Source: VRUE01 sp963699225 (GTDB lineage: Bacteria > Actinomycetota > Thermoleophilia > Solirubrobacterales > 70-9). From it: DNA of 64,000 bases. The stretch is taken from the NCBI GenBank assembly GCA_963699225.1, contig OY969423.1, positions 1,116,001 through 1,180,000 on the forward strand, given 5' to 3'. Under the pieces are notes generated by a model. That model searched no databases, was not told the DNA's origin, and saw only the letters and a program-made list of their open reading frames with translations. Shown piece after piece: positions 9,720 to 18,521 of this stretch. The position numbers were made by a program, and so were the translations under genes. Each line of letters starts with the position of its first letter. Positions within the stretch are counted from its first letter, which is position 1.

Positions 9720-11617
9720 CAGCCCGTCCTGTTGAGTTGCTCGTGGATCTCCCGCGCAACCTTGCCAGGCAGGCCGGGCACCATTTCCAGTTCCTCGCGA
9801 GTGGCGGCGAGGAAGCGCTCTGGCGAGCCGAAATGTTGCAGCAGGGAGCGCTTGCGGACCGGGCCGATACCCCTCAGCTCGTCGAGCACTGAGCCGGTCA
9901 TCGCGCGGTCGCGGCGGCCGCGGTGGTGCTCGATCGCGAAGCGGTGCGCCTCGTCACGGACCCGCTGCAGCAACTTCGATGCCTCCGAGTCGGCGGCCAG
10001 GCCGATCGGTTGCGAGCGACCCGGCACGAAGACTTCCTCCTCGCGCTTGGCGAGGCTGATCACGGTGACGCCACGGTCGACGAAGGGCTTCAGCGCCCGC
10101 ATCCCCGCCGCCAGCTGACCCTTGCCGCCGTCGATCATGATCAGCGCCGGCAGCGCCGAGAAGCTGGCGTCGCGCTTGCTGTCGTGCGGCGAGAGGTCGA
10201 CCTGCTCGAGGTAGCGATTCATCCGCCGCCCCAGGATCTCTTCCATCGAGGCGAAGTCGTCGGGGCCGCCTTCCCGCCCCTCGCCACTTTCGCCGCGTAC
10301 GCGGAAACGCCGGTAGTCGGACTTCTTCGTCGCACCCCCCTCGAACACCACCATCGAGGCAACGGTGTGCTCGCCACCGATGTTGGAGATGTCGAAGCCC
10401 TCGATCCGCACCGGCAGGTCGGCCATGCCGAGCGCGTCACGCAGGCTGGCCAGCGACTCGACCCGGCGCTGGCGGCGATGCTCGCGGCGCAGCCGGTCCT
10501 GGTCGAGGGCGAGCTTGGCGTTGCGCTCGGCCAGCTCGCGCAGGCGCCGCTTGTCGCCGCGCTCGGCGACGCGCACCTCGACCGCGCTGCCGCGGCGCTC
10601 GCTCAGCGCCGCTTCGAGCAACTCGGCGCGCTCGCTCAGGTAGGGGCCGACGATCACCGTGCGCGGCATCGCCGGCGAGGCCGAGTAGTACTGGCCGACG
10701 AACTCCTCGGCGACCTCGGCGAGGTCGCGTTCGGCCTGGTTGTCGAGGTAGAAGCTCTGGCGCTCGGCGAGGATGCCATCGCGGACCTGGAAGACCTGGG
10801 CGTTGGCATCCTGGCCTTCGGCGGCGACGCCGATCAGATCTGCGGTGCCAACCGTGCCGCCGGCGACCCGCTGGCGCTCGAACAGCGATGAGATCGCCGC
10901 CAAGCGGTCGCGGTGCAGGGCGGCGCGCTCGAACTCGTGACGCTCGGCCGCTGCCTCCATCTTCCGCCGCTCGTCGGCCTCGACCTGGCGGTAGCGGCCG
11001 GAGAGGAAATCGACGATCGCGTCGATGTTGTGGCGGTACTCCTCCTGGCTGACGTAGCCGACGCAGGGCGCCCCGCAGCGCTTGATGTAGTAATCGAGGC
11101 AGGGGCTGCCGGAGCGCCGGCCCGGCTCCTTGCCCTCGCAGGTGCGGAACTGAAAGAGCTTGCCGAGCAAGTCGAGGGTCTCGCGCACCCGCTTGGCGCT
11201 GGAGAAGGGGCCGAAGTAGGCGCGGCCGGAGCGGTGCTTCTCGCGGGTGAAGTAGACCCGCGGGTAGTCCTCGTCGAGGCTGACGCAAACGTAGGGGTAG
11301 GACTTGTCGTCGCGCAGGCGGATGTTGAAGCGCGGCCGGTGGCGCTTGATGAAGGTCTGCTCGGTCAGCAGCGCCTCGGCCTCGGTCGAGGTGGCGAGGA
11401 ACTCGATGCGGTCGACCCGCGAGGTCATCCGGCCCTCGCCCTTGGCCGAGAAGTGCGAGTTGACCCGCTTGCGGATCGAGCGCGCCTTGCCGACGTAGAG
11501 GGTCTCGCCGTCGGCGCCGTGGAAGAGGTAGACGCCGGGCGAATCTGGCAGCTCGCGGCGCTGCTGGGCGATCCGTTCCGCCCGCGAGAGCTCCTCGTTG
11601 TCAGCGCCTCCGCTCAC
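9719..11617 (-). CDS. uvrC: UvrABC excinuclease subunit C
   Basis: This subunit makes both incisions in nucleotide excision repair. Domain order over 632 residues: GIY-YIG nuclease at the N-terminus (GVYLFHGADGETLYVGKARS), a cysteine-rich segment (CLDYYIKRCGAPC), the UVR UvrB-binding helix (ERRKMEAAAERHEFERAA), the RNase H-like nuclease (EGFDISNIGGEHTVASMV), and a C-terminal tandem helix-hairpin-helix (LRGIGPVRKRSLLQHFG). All are intact. It is first in a uvrC-rapZ transcript, divergent from the enoyl-CoA hydratase gene across about 74 bases. Confidence 0.97.
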   Translation of the reverse strand: MSGGADNEELSRAERIAQQRRELPDSPGVYLFHGADGETLYVGKARSIRKRVNSHFSAKGEGRMTSRVDRIEFLATSTEAEALLTEQTFIKRHRPRFNIRLRDDKSYPYVCVSLDEDYPRVYFTREKHRSGRAYFGPFSSAKRVRETLDLLGKLFQFRTCEGKEPGRRSGSPCLDYYIKRCGAPCVGYVSQEEYRHNIDAIVDFLSGRYRQVEADERRKMEAAAERHEFERAALHRDRLAAISSLFERQRVAGGTVGTADLIGVAAEGQDANAQVFQVRDGILAERQSFYLDNQAERDLAEVAEEFVGQYYSASPAMPRTVIVGPYLSERAELLEAALSERRGSAVEVRVAERGDKRRLRELAERNAKLALDQDRLRREHRRQRRVESLASLRDALGMADLPVRIEGFDISNIGGEHTVASMVVFEGGATKKSDYRRFRVRGESGEGREGGPDDFASMEEILGRRMNRYLEQVDLSPHDSKRDASFSALPALIMIDGGKGQLAAGMRALKPFVDRGVTVISLAKREEEVFVPGRSQPIGLAADSEASKLLQRVRDEAHRFAIEHHRGRRDRAMTGSVLDELRGIGPVRKRSLLQHFGSPERFLAATREELEMVPGLPGKVAREIHEQLNRTG

Positions 11618-11691
11618 GAGTCAAAGAGTAGGCTCCTGGCCACCCGGCCAAGTCACACGCCGGTGAAGACTTCCCCGACACGGAGAGCGAG

Positions 11692-12525
11692 ATGACCACC
11701 CCCGCAGCCTTGACCAGCGCCCCGCCCGAGCTGAACACGCTGAAAATCGAGATCGACGGCGATATCGGGACGCTCACCCTCGACCGCCCCGACGCCTTCA
11801 ACGCGATGAGCCCCGAGATGATCGGAGAGCTGACCGTGGCCTTCTCCTGGCTCGCCGACCGGGCCCCGATCCGGGCGCTGATCATCACCGGCGCCGGCAA
11901 GGCCTTCTGCTCGGGTGGCGACATCAACTGGTTCAAACAAGGGGTCGAGAGCGAGGAGATCGACCTGCCCTCGGAGGTGCGACGCGGCGCCGAGGCGCTG
12001 CACGTCGCGATCGTCGACCTGCGGCGGATCCCCTATCCGGTGATCTGCGCGGTCAACGGTCCGGCGGCCGGGGCGGGCTTCTCGCTGACCCTCGCCTGCG
12101 ACACCCGCATCGCCTCTGACACCGCGTTCTTTGCCTGCGCCTACGGCCGCATCGGCGCCTCCCCGGACGGCGGCATGACCTACTTCCTGCCGCGCGTGGT
12201 CGGGCCGAGCCGGGCACTCGAGATCCTGCTCAACGACCCGAACATGAAGGCCGAGGACGCATTGGCCGAGCGCATCGTCGCCGAGGTGGTCCCGGCGGAC
12301 GAGCTGATGGACCGGGCGCGTGCCAAGGCCGAGAAGCTCGCCGCCAAAGCGCCGCACTACGTGCGCATGGCCAAGCAGCTTGCCAACACCAGCATCGAGC
12401 ACACCCTGACCGAGCACCTGCAGCTGGAGCGCCACGGCATCGCTGACAGCATGGCGACCGAGGACCTGCGGGGCGGCGTCGAGGCCTTCTTCGGCGGTGG
12501 CACGCCCGAGTTCCACGGTCGCTGA
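11692..12525 (+). CDS. Enoyl-CoA hydratase/isomerase family protein
   Basis: This 277-residue crotonase-fold protein has the oxyanion-hole segments ITGAGKAFCSGGDI and GPAAGAGFSLTLACD, followed by the trimerisation-type segment FFACAYGRIGASPDGG. The equivalent of one catalytic Glu is replaced in that segment by Ser-Pro-Asp, so the reaction may differ from simple hydration; isomerase, dehalogenase or thioesterase are alternatives. A purine-rich ribosome site (GGAGAGCGAG) directly precedes the ATG. No neighbouring beta-oxidation genes are present. Confidence 0.87.
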   Translation: MTTPAALTSAPPELNTLKIEIDGDIGTLTLDRPDAFNAMSPEMIGELTVAFSWLADRAPIRALIITGAGKAFCSGGDINWFKQGVESEEIDLPSEVRRGAEALHVAIVDLRRIPYPVICAVNGPAAGAGFSLTLACDTRIASDTAFFACAYGRIGASPDGGMTYFLPRVVGPSRALEILLNDPNMKAEDALAERIVAEVVPADELMDRARAKAEKLAAKAPHYVRMAKQLANTSIEHTLTEHLQLERHGIADSMATEDLRGGVEAFFGGGTPEFHGR

Positions 12526-12600
12526 ACCAGAGGCGAATCCCCCGCGTATGCAGCTACAGTCTTCCCGAGCATTCGTCCCCCAGGAAAGGACTCCCCAGTC

Positions 12601-13056
12601 ATGAAGAAGGTCGGCGCATTTCTAGTCCTGTCCATCGCAGCGCTAGCCCTGGTCGCCTGTGGCAGCAGCAGCGACAGCAGCTCGAGCACGACCGAAACCA
12701 GCGGGGGCGAAAGCCAGGCCGGGCAGGGTGGCGCGGCCAAGGAAGAAAGCAGCAGCGGGGGCGGCTCCACCTCGACCCTCAAGTTCGAAGCCGACCCGAA
12801 CGGCGAACTCGCCTACACCTCTACCAGCGAGACCGCCAAAGCCGGCAAAGTGACGGTTGAATTCAAAAACCCGCAGGCGCTCACCCACGACGTCGCGATC
12901 GAAGACTCCAGCGGCAAGGAAGTAGGCGCAACCGAACTGATCGCCGACGGCTCCGACACGACGACCGTCGACCTCAAACCCGGCACCTACATCTACTTCT
13001 GCACCGTGCCCGGTCACCGCGAAGCCGGCATGGAAGGCAAGCTCACCGTCAAGTAG
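12601..13056 (+). CDS. Cupredoxin-domain lipoprotein (plastocyanin-like)
   Basis: The protein has a lipobox LALVACGSSS (lipidated Cys about residue 20), then a Ser/Gly-rich linker and a single blue-copper domain. Type 1 copper ligands are visible as THDV (His), YFCTVPGHREAGM (Cys, His and Met). An electron-transfer role on the outer face of the membrane is the family expectation. A ribosome site AGGAAAGGA lies about 12 bases upstream. The SRPBCC gene starts directly after its stop codon. The partner oxidase or reductase is not in the window. Confidence 0.9.
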   Translation: MKKVGAFLVLSIAALALVACGSSSDSSSSTTETSGGESQAGQGGAAKEESSSGGGSTSTLKFEADPNGELAYTSTSETAKAGKVTVEFKNPQALTHDVAIEDSSGKEVGATELIADGSDTTTVDLKPGTYIYFCTVPGHREAGMEGKLTVK

Positions 13057-13491
13057 GTGAGCGGCGTGAGTCGCTGGGAGACGACCAGCACCCTGGAGGC
13101 CGGGGTCAGCCCGGCCTCCGTGTGGCAGAAGGCCTACGCGGATGCCGCGGCCTGGCCAGTGTGGAACGCCGAGATCAAGCGAGCGCAGCTTGACGGCCCT
13201 CTTGCGCAGGGCGCCAAGGCGAGGATCGTCTTCGGCACCGGCCTGCGCCTGCGTTTCCACGTGGTCGAGTTCGAGGACGGTCGCCTCTTTACCGATGAGT
13301 CCCGCCTGCCCGGCGCCCGCATGGGCCACCGTCATCTGGTCGAGCCCACCGAGACCGGCAGTCGCCTCACCAACACGATTTACATCGAGGGACCACTGAC
13401 ACCCCTCTGGCGCCGGATCATGGGCCCAGCCGCAGCGCGAACCCTCCCCACAGCCCAGCGCGCGGTGGTCGAGCTGGCGCAATCGACCTGA
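13057..13491 (+). CDS. SRPBCC-family (polyketide cyclase/START-like) protein
   Basis: A 144-residue protein with the SRPBCC pattern: an N-terminal TTSTLEAGVSPASVWQKAYADAAAWP-type strand-helix with a buried Trp, central beta strands, and a C-terminal helix ending RAVVELAQ. The fold binds hydrophobic ligands. The first possible start is GTG immediately after the lipoprotein stop; GTG at 13066 is equally possible, and neither has a separate ribosome site. It is probably translated by coupling. Ligand unknown. Confidence 0.72.
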   Translation: MSGVSRWETTSTLEAGVSPASVWQKAYADAAAWPVWNAEIKRAQLDGPLAQGAKARIVFGTGLRLRFHVVEFEDGRLFTDESRLPGARMGHRHLVEPTETGSRLTNTIYIEGPLTPLWRRIMGPAAARTLPTAQRAVVELAQST

Positions 13492-13510
13492 GCGTGCCTC
13501 CGAGGCGCCG

Positions 13511-14131
13511 ATGAATGAGCGCGACATCACTCCCCGCCTGGCGACCACGGCCGACGCCGAGGCGATCGCCGCGACGTTGAGCGGCGCCTTCGACGCCGAC
13601 CCCCTCTGGAGCTGGGCCTTCCCGGACGACGAGAGGCGGCCCGCTCAATACGAAACCTTCTTCGGTCTCTTCATCGAGAGCGCGATCCCAAACGGCTGGG
13701 TCTGGACCACAGACCAGGCTACCGCTGTGGCCGTGTGGACCCCGCCGGGCAAGAACGAGCTCAGCGACAAGGCGGAGGCAAAGCTCGAGCCATTCCTAAC
13801 CGCCGAACTGGAGACCCACGCCGAGCCGGTGCTGCAGGTGTTTGAGTCCTTCGAGTCAGCCTATCCCAAGGACCAGGGCTTCTACTACCTGAGCCTCCTC
13901 GGCACCCACCCGGACCACCGCGGCCGCGGACTCGGGATGAGCTTGCTGGCAGCGAACCTCGCCCAAATCGATGCCGAGTCCATGCCCGCCTACCTGGAGT
14001 CGAGCAACCCGGCCAACAACGCCCGCTATGAACGCCTCGGATTCAAGCCCCACACAGAGTTCTCGACTCCCGAAGGCCGACACACTGTTACGACTATGTG
14101 GCGGGAGCCGCTTGAACCCTCCGGGGGCTAG
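13511..14131 (+). CDS. GNAT family N-acetyltransferase
   Basis: A 206-residue acetyl-CoA-dependent acyltransferase fold. The acetyl-CoA pyrophosphate loop is seen as HPDHRGRGLGMSLL, preceded by the beta-4 strand YYLSLLGTH and followed by PAYLESSNPANNARYERLGF, the usual motif B. The N-terminal half (with FDADPLWSWAFPDDE) resembles a GNAT subclass common in actinobacteria, with unknown substrate. It ends 12 bases from a convergent gene on the other strand. Confidence 0.85.
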   Translation: MNERDITPRLATTADAEAIAATLSGAFDADPLWSWAFPDDERRPAQYETFFGLFIESAIPNGWVWTTDQATAVAVWTPPGKNELSDKAEAKLEPFLTAELETHAEPVLQVFESFESAYPKDQGFYYLSLLGTHPDHRGRGLGMSLLAANLAQIDAESMPAYLESSNPANNARYERLGFKPHTEFSTPEGRHTVTTMWREPLEPSGG

Positions 14132-14142
14132 GTGCTTAGCCC

Positions 14143-14694
14143 TCATCGTCGCCTCCTCACTCGGCCGAACGCACCCAAAGGTGCAAACGACAGAGAGTGG
14201 CGATGCTCAGTCACGAAAATCCGGGTGGGCCGAACTAGGGGGACGTTCGTCGCCTCGAGAACAAATGGTTTGAGCCGAGCTCGACAATCTTCACACTCAC
14301 GGCAAAGGGACTCCAGGAAATCGATGTTTTCGTCCTCGATCTCTACTCCATCGGGATCCCTCAGGTGAGTGGTTACATCCAGGAGATCTCGAAAAATACG
14401 GGCTAGCGAAACCCAATCCTTGTGTGGCATCCCTACCGTCAGAAGAACCTCTCGATGACTCTCCCAGGCCCCAGCGAGACCCGGGAGCAAAAAGGCAGTG
14501 GTTCCCTTTTTGCCCCCAATCATGACTTTGAGAGCGCCCTCTGCGTCGTTGAGCTCCTCTTGAAGAGTTAGAGCGGAAGCTACGGCCTGTTTGACCTCCC
14601 TCCGTCGCTCATACCCCGCATCGATCCAGCGGGTGAGGAATGCGCCAACTACTACGCCCGCCAAAGACCCAACTACTCCAAGAAGCACGACCAT
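14143..14694 (-). CDS. Hypothetical membrane-anchored protein
   Basis: I do not recognise a family. The 183 residues begin with one membrane helix (VVLLGVVGSLAGVVVGAFLTRWI), then a charged helical cytoplasmic region with a CRECEDCRARL segment. This resembles short phage- or island-borne membrane proteins. The base composition is less GC-biased than the neighbours. The IS element ends 12 bases upstream of the ATG, leaving only a short GGGG leader, so its original promoter was displaced by the insertion. Confidence 0.55.
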   Translation of the reverse strand: MVVLLGVVGSLAGVVVGAFLTRWIDAGYERRREVKQAVASALTLQEELNDAEGALKVMIGGKKGTTAFLLPGLAGAWESHREVLLTVGMPHKDWVSLARIFRDLLDVTTHLRDPDGVEIEDENIDFLESLCRECEDCRARLKPFVLEATNVPLVRPTRIFVTEHRHSLSFAPLGAFGRVRRRR

Positions 14695-14706
14695 AACGAC
14701 CCCAGA

Positions 14707-15746
14707 CTAGCTGTAGTTCCTAACAACGTTGTTCATCCGGGCCTCCTTGAAGGCTGGGGGTGTCGAAGCTCCCACCCAACAAGGAGGACACCGGATGAGG
14801 ATCCACGCTAACGCCCGCACCTGCCCGAATAGCCGCAAGCTGCTGGTCAAGCGGGTCGAAGAGGAGGGCTGGTCGCTGATGGTGGCGGCCGAGGCCGCCG
14901 GCATCAGCGAGCGAAGCGCTCGCAAGTGGCTGGGCCGCTGGCGCGCCGAGGGAGAAGCGGGTCTGCTCGATCGCTCCTCTGCGCCCAGACGGATCCCTCA
15001 TCGCACCCCCGAGGCGACCGTCAAGGCAATCGCCGCCCTGCGTCGCTTGCGGATGACTGCCGCCGAGATCGCCGAGACCCTCGGCCTGGCGCTCTCGACG
15101 GTCTCACTGTGGCTGAAGCGGATCGGGTTGGGCAAGCGCAGCCGCCTGCAGCCCCCCGAGCCACCCAACCGCTACGAGCGCTCACGGCCCGGAGAGCTGA
15201 TCCACATCGACGTCAAGAAGCTGGGGCGCTTCGGGGCGGCGGGCAAACGGGTGATCGGCAATCGCAGCGGGAAGCCGGGCTTCGGCTGGGAGTGCTGCCA
15301 CGTCTGCGTCGATGACGCCACCCGTCTCGCCTACGTGGAGGTCTTGGCCGACGAGCGCGGAGAGACCTCCGCTGCGTTCCTAGGCCGCGCCGTGGCCTGG
15401 TTTGCCGAGCGCGGTGTGAAGGTCGAGCGCGTAATGACCGACAACGGCTCGCCCTACGTCTCGACCGTTCACGCCGCCAGGTGCCGCGAGCTGGGAATCC
15501 GCCACCTGCGCACCCGTCCCTACCGGCCCCAGACCAACGGCAAGGCAGAGCGCTTCATCCAGACGATGCTGCGGGAGTGGGCCTACGGACGCCTCTATGG
15601 CAGCTCCGCAGAGCGACGCAACCAACTCCCCGGCTGGCTCGATCGCTACAACTACCACCGAAAGCACGGCTCCCCTCGGCCATCGCCCGCCGGTTGCTCG
15701 CCTCAACGAGCTACTTGGGAACAACCTGGTTGGGAACTACAGCTAG
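14707..15746 (+). mobile_element. IS481-family-like insertion sequence
   Basis: About 1.04 kb bounded by imperfect terminal inverted repeats of 28 bases: 14707-14734 (CTAGCTGTAGTTCCTAACAA...) and the complement of 15719-15746 (CTAGCTGTAGTTCCCAACCA...), with 25 of 28 matching. CTAG(C) at both ends (14707-14711 and 15743-15747) is probably the duplicated target, since IS481 members favour NCTAGN; the element proper would then run TGTAGTTCC to GGAACTACA. It carries one transposase gene, now frameshifted, and sits between a minus-strand hypothetical gene and a MaoC gene. Confidence 0.88.
14794..15746 (+). pseudogene. IS481-like transposase, frameshifted near 3' end
   Basis: An N-terminal helix-turn-helix (AAEAAGISERSARKWLGRW) and a second HTH region precede an rve integrase core with DDE residues in LIHIDVKK, VMTDNGSPY and NGKAERFIQTM. 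Up to HGS (about 15672) the frame is sound. An extra C in the CCCC run near 15672-15676 then shifts it. In the next frame the expected family ending LGHRPP and ARLNELLGNN follows and stops at TAG 15744-15746. Unshifted, the gene would encode about 317 residues. As it stands, the protein reads on to 15982 with an unrelated tail over the antisense of the MaoC gene. The intact stop codon would lie in the flanking CTAG target sequence. Confidence 0.85.
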
Positions 15747-15780
15747 CTGGCGACAGAAATGCCTACGGAAAGCCGCTCGA

Positions 15781-16254
15781 TCAATCGGCGTCCGCAACCA
15801 CGCGGGTGACGCTGTCACCAACGAAGCAGGGCTTCTCGTTGCCCTCGACCTCGAGGGTGAAGCGGGTGACGACCTCGTACCAGCCGCCGCCCTTCTCGTC
15901 GACCGAGACAACCTCCGCGCGGCCGCGGACGCGGGCGTCGACGGGCACTGGGGCGGGGAAGCGGATCTTGTTCCAGCCGTAGTTGACGCCGAGGGCGAAG
16001 CCGGTGGAGGAAATCAGCTCCTTGCGGAAGCCGTCGACGAGGGAGAGCGTCAGGTTGCCGTGGGCGATCGTGGTGCCGAAGGGGCTCTCGGCCTTGGCCC
16101 GATCAACGTCGACGTGGATCCACTGGTCATCGCCGGAGAGATCGGCGAAGGTATTGATGTCCTGCTGAGTGACCGCGCGCCACTCACTCGGGCCGATCTC
16201 CTGCCCGACCAGAGCCTGCATGCCCTCGACACCCTGTACCTCGACGCTCGCCAT
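15781..16254 (-). CDS. MaoC-like (R)-specific enoyl-CoA hydratase
   Basis: A 157-residue hot-dog-fold protein with the hydratase 2 motif: DLSGDDQWIHVDVDRA followed by SPFGTTIAHGNLTLSL (catalytic Asp and His). Single-domain MaoC proteins hydrate 2-enoyl-CoA or act as dehydratase subunits. Its stop lies 35 bases beyond the right end of the IS element, so the gene itself is intact. No PHA or beta-oxidation partners are adjacent. Confidence 0.9.
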   Translation of the reverse strand: MASVEVQGVEGMQALVGQEIGPSEWRAVTQQDINTFADLSGDDQWIHVDVDRAKAESPFGTTIAHGNLTLSLVDGFRKELISSTGFALGVNYGWNKIRFPAPVPVDARVRGRAEVVSVDEKGGGWYEVVTRFTLEVEGNEKPCFVGDSVTRVVADAD

Positions 16255-16363
16255 CGGCGCCAGTCTAATCGCAGCGCCGATCGAGCCAAGGTTGGCTCAT
16301 CTCGGGCCTCGTTCGCCTGAAACGCTCCTAGCGCGACTGAAACCTGTTGAAAGGGGGGATGAG

Positions 16364-18481
16364 ATGAGGATGCAACTGCGCCGACACCTAGCTCTTCTTG
16401 CTCTGCCCTGCGCCTTCCTAATCTTCCCCGCCTGCAGCGTCGCGGCCCCCAGCTGCGCCGAAGGCCCGCAAACCGTCGGGACGACGATCATCGGCACCCC
16501 CTGCCCGGATGTCATCCGCATGCCCCGTAACGTCACCACCGTTCTCGGCGAAGGCGGCGACGACGTCCTCTACGGCCAGCGCGGCAACGACAGCCTCTTC
16601 GGTGGCGAAGGCAACGACCGGCTCTACGGCGGGGTCGGCGACGACCGACTCCGCGGTGGCCCCGGCGACGACCGGCTCTCCGGTGGGTTCGGCGCCGATT
16701 CCCTCGATGGTGAAGGTGGCAATGACCTCGACCGTGGCGACGCGACGATCGACTTCATCGGGGACTCGGGCGTCGGTGGCAACGACACGCTCAGCTTCGC
16801 GACCGGGGTGACGCCGGGCTTTCCCAACGAAGGGCCGCTCTTCACCAACGCCGGCTTCCCGCCGGACGCCGAGGGACGCGGCGTCTGGATCAACCTCGGC
16901 GACAGTTTCGCCAACAATGGGCAAGCGCCCTCCGGCGGCGGCCTCGACGAACCACTGAAACCGGCGACCGACTTCAGTGCCTTCGAGACCGTGATCGGCA
17001 CGCCGTTCCCCGACTACATCGTCGGCACCTCAAAAGCCGAGACCTTCTACGGCGGCGGCGGCGCGGACCTGATCGACGGCGGCGGGGGCGGCGACGTCGC
17101 CCATGGCGGCGCCGATGAAGACGGCTGCGTCAATGTCGCGACGGAGGACTGCGAGTTCTCCACCGAAAAAATCAAACTGCGCGACCCCGGCGCGATTGCG
17201 GTCGGCGTCATGGCTCAGGGCGGCCCCGGGGGCCCGGCCGTCTACCTGACCGGCAGCAACAAAAGCGACCGGGTGACGGCGAGCTACGGGTCCGGGGCGG
17301 TGACGTTCACCCTCACCACCGGCAGCGAAGGGCAGTTCGACGCGGCCGAGGCGGTGGCCGGAGGTTGCTCCGCGCCGAGTGGGGGATCGGTCTCCTGCTC
17401 GGTACCGGAAACCCCCGACTCGATCCTGCTTGCCGGCCTGGCAGGCAACGACGTCCTCTCCGCCCCCGGCCTCCCCGAAGCCGTCTCGATCGTCCTCCTG
17501 GGCAACGAAGGCGACGACTCCCTCACCGGCGGTGAAACCGAAGACGCGCTCGTCGACGGGGCGGGCGATGACACGGTGAACGGCGCGGGGCGAGACGACG
17601 CGCTGCCCAACAACGGCGGCGCCGACCAGCTCCACGCCGGCCCCGGCGAGGATCTCTTCATCTCCAACGCGGTCTGCGACGGCGATCTCCTCGATGGCGG
17701 CGATGATCGCGACAACGCCAACTGGGCCAACTTCAAATCCGGCGTAACGATCGACATGGCCCAGCACGTCGCCGGCCTGATCGGCCCCCAGGGCGAAGCG
17801 CGCTGCAACAACACCAGCGAACTGACGAGCCTGCAGGCGATCGAGGACATCGAGGCCACCAACGGCGCCGACAACCTGATCGGCGACTCTGGGCCCAACC
17901 AGCTGCTCGGCCGGGATGGCCCCGACAACTACTCCGCAGGCGCCGGCAACGATCTCCTGCTGGCCAACTCCGAAGACTCCGACCCGATCAACTTCGAAGA
18001 CGCCGACCCGATCGTCGACTGCGGCGAGGGCTTCGACACGGCGCTGATCGACCTCGCCCCGGTCGTAGATGGCCCACCCGTCGGCTGCGAGTCGGTCGAA
18101 GAACGCGCTCCGAACAGCTTCCGCCCGCCGGACACGCCGCCAAACCCGGAACCCAATCCGCCGGTGACGGAACCTCCCCCTCCACCGCCCCGCAAGCCGC
18201 CGAAACCGGACCGGACACCGCCGGCGACCCACCTGCGCCGTCACCCAGCGGCGCTGCTCTTCTCCTCGGGCCCGCGTCGCCACGTCTCCTTCGCCTTCGC
18301 CTCTGAGCCCCGAGCTGTCTTCCACTGCAAGCTCGACGGCCAGCCCTGGCGCGTTTGCCGCTCGCCACGCGCCTACCTCGTCCCTCCTGGGCGACACATC
18401 TTCCGCGTCTTCGCGATCGACGCCGCCGGCAACCGCGACCGCTCGGCGGCGATCTTCGGCTTCCGGGTCCGCGCCCGCTGA
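16364..18481 (+). CDS. Secreted RTX-type calcium-binding repeat protein with C-terminal Ig-like module
   Basis: The ATG at 16364 follows a strong GGGGGG ribosome site and gives a signal peptide (HLALLALPCAFLIFPACSVAAP); a longer frame upstream lacks a signal and overlaps the MaoC gene in antisense. The 705 residues hold a block of GGxGxDxL nonapeptides (about residues 60-130: GEGGDDVLYG, RGNDSLFGG, EGNDRLYGG), further RTX-like units near 230 and 390-530, a Pro-rich hinge, and a final domain with FHCKLDGQPWRVC, seen in many actinobacterial exoproteins. The repeats fold as calcium-binding beta rolls. No type I secretion genes are nearby, so Sec export is likely. Function unknown. Confidence 0.85.
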   Translation: MRMQLRRHLALLALPCAFLIFPACSVAAPSCAEGPQTVGTTIIGTPCPDVIRMPRNVTTVLGEGGDDVLYGQRGNDSLFGGEGNDRLYGGVGDDRLRGGPGDDRLSGGFGADSLDGEGGNDLDRGDATIDFIGDSGVGGNDTLSFATGVTPGFPNEGPLFTNAGFPPDAEGRGVWINLGDSFANNGQAPSGGGLDEPLKPATDFSAFETVIGTPFPDYIVGTSKAETFYGGGGADLIDGGGGGDVAHGGADEDGCVNVATEDCEFSTEKIKLRDPGAIAVGVMAQGGPGGPAVYLTGSNKSDRVTASYGSGAVTFTLTTGSEGQFDAAEAVAGGCSAPSGGSVSCSVPETPDSILLAGLAGNDVLSAPGLPEAVSIVLLGNEGDDSLTGGETEDALVDGAGDDTVNGAGRDDALPNNGGADQLHAGPGEDLFISNAVCDGDLLDGGDDRDNANWANFKSGVTIDMAQHVAGLIGPQGEARCNNTSELTSLQAIEDIEATNGADNLIGDSGPNQLLGRDGPDNYSAGAGNDLLLANSEDSDPINFEDADPIVDCGEGFDTALIDLAPVVDGPPVGCESVEERAPNSFRPPDTPPNPEPNPPVTEPPPPPPRKPPKPDRTPPATHLRRHPAALLFSSGPRRHVSFAFASEPRAVFHCKLDGQPWRVCRSPRAYLVPPGRHIFRVFAIDAAGNRDRSAAIFGFRVRAR

Positions 18482-18521
18482 GTACGCCTGGATCGACCCA
18501 GGGGTGCCGTAGGATCGCGCC

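Noticed and set aside
8565..10118. Long open frame (517 codons) on the plus strand across rapZ and the uvrC 3' end
   Set aside because: It is antisense to two certain genes, its residue composition is Arg/Asp/Val-skewed as in high-GC shadow frames, and no domain is seen.
16550..16740. Short regular repeats that could suggest a CRISPR-like array
   Set aside because: They are in-frame coding repeats (GGxGxD nonapeptides) with no constant repeat and spacer pattern and no cas genes.
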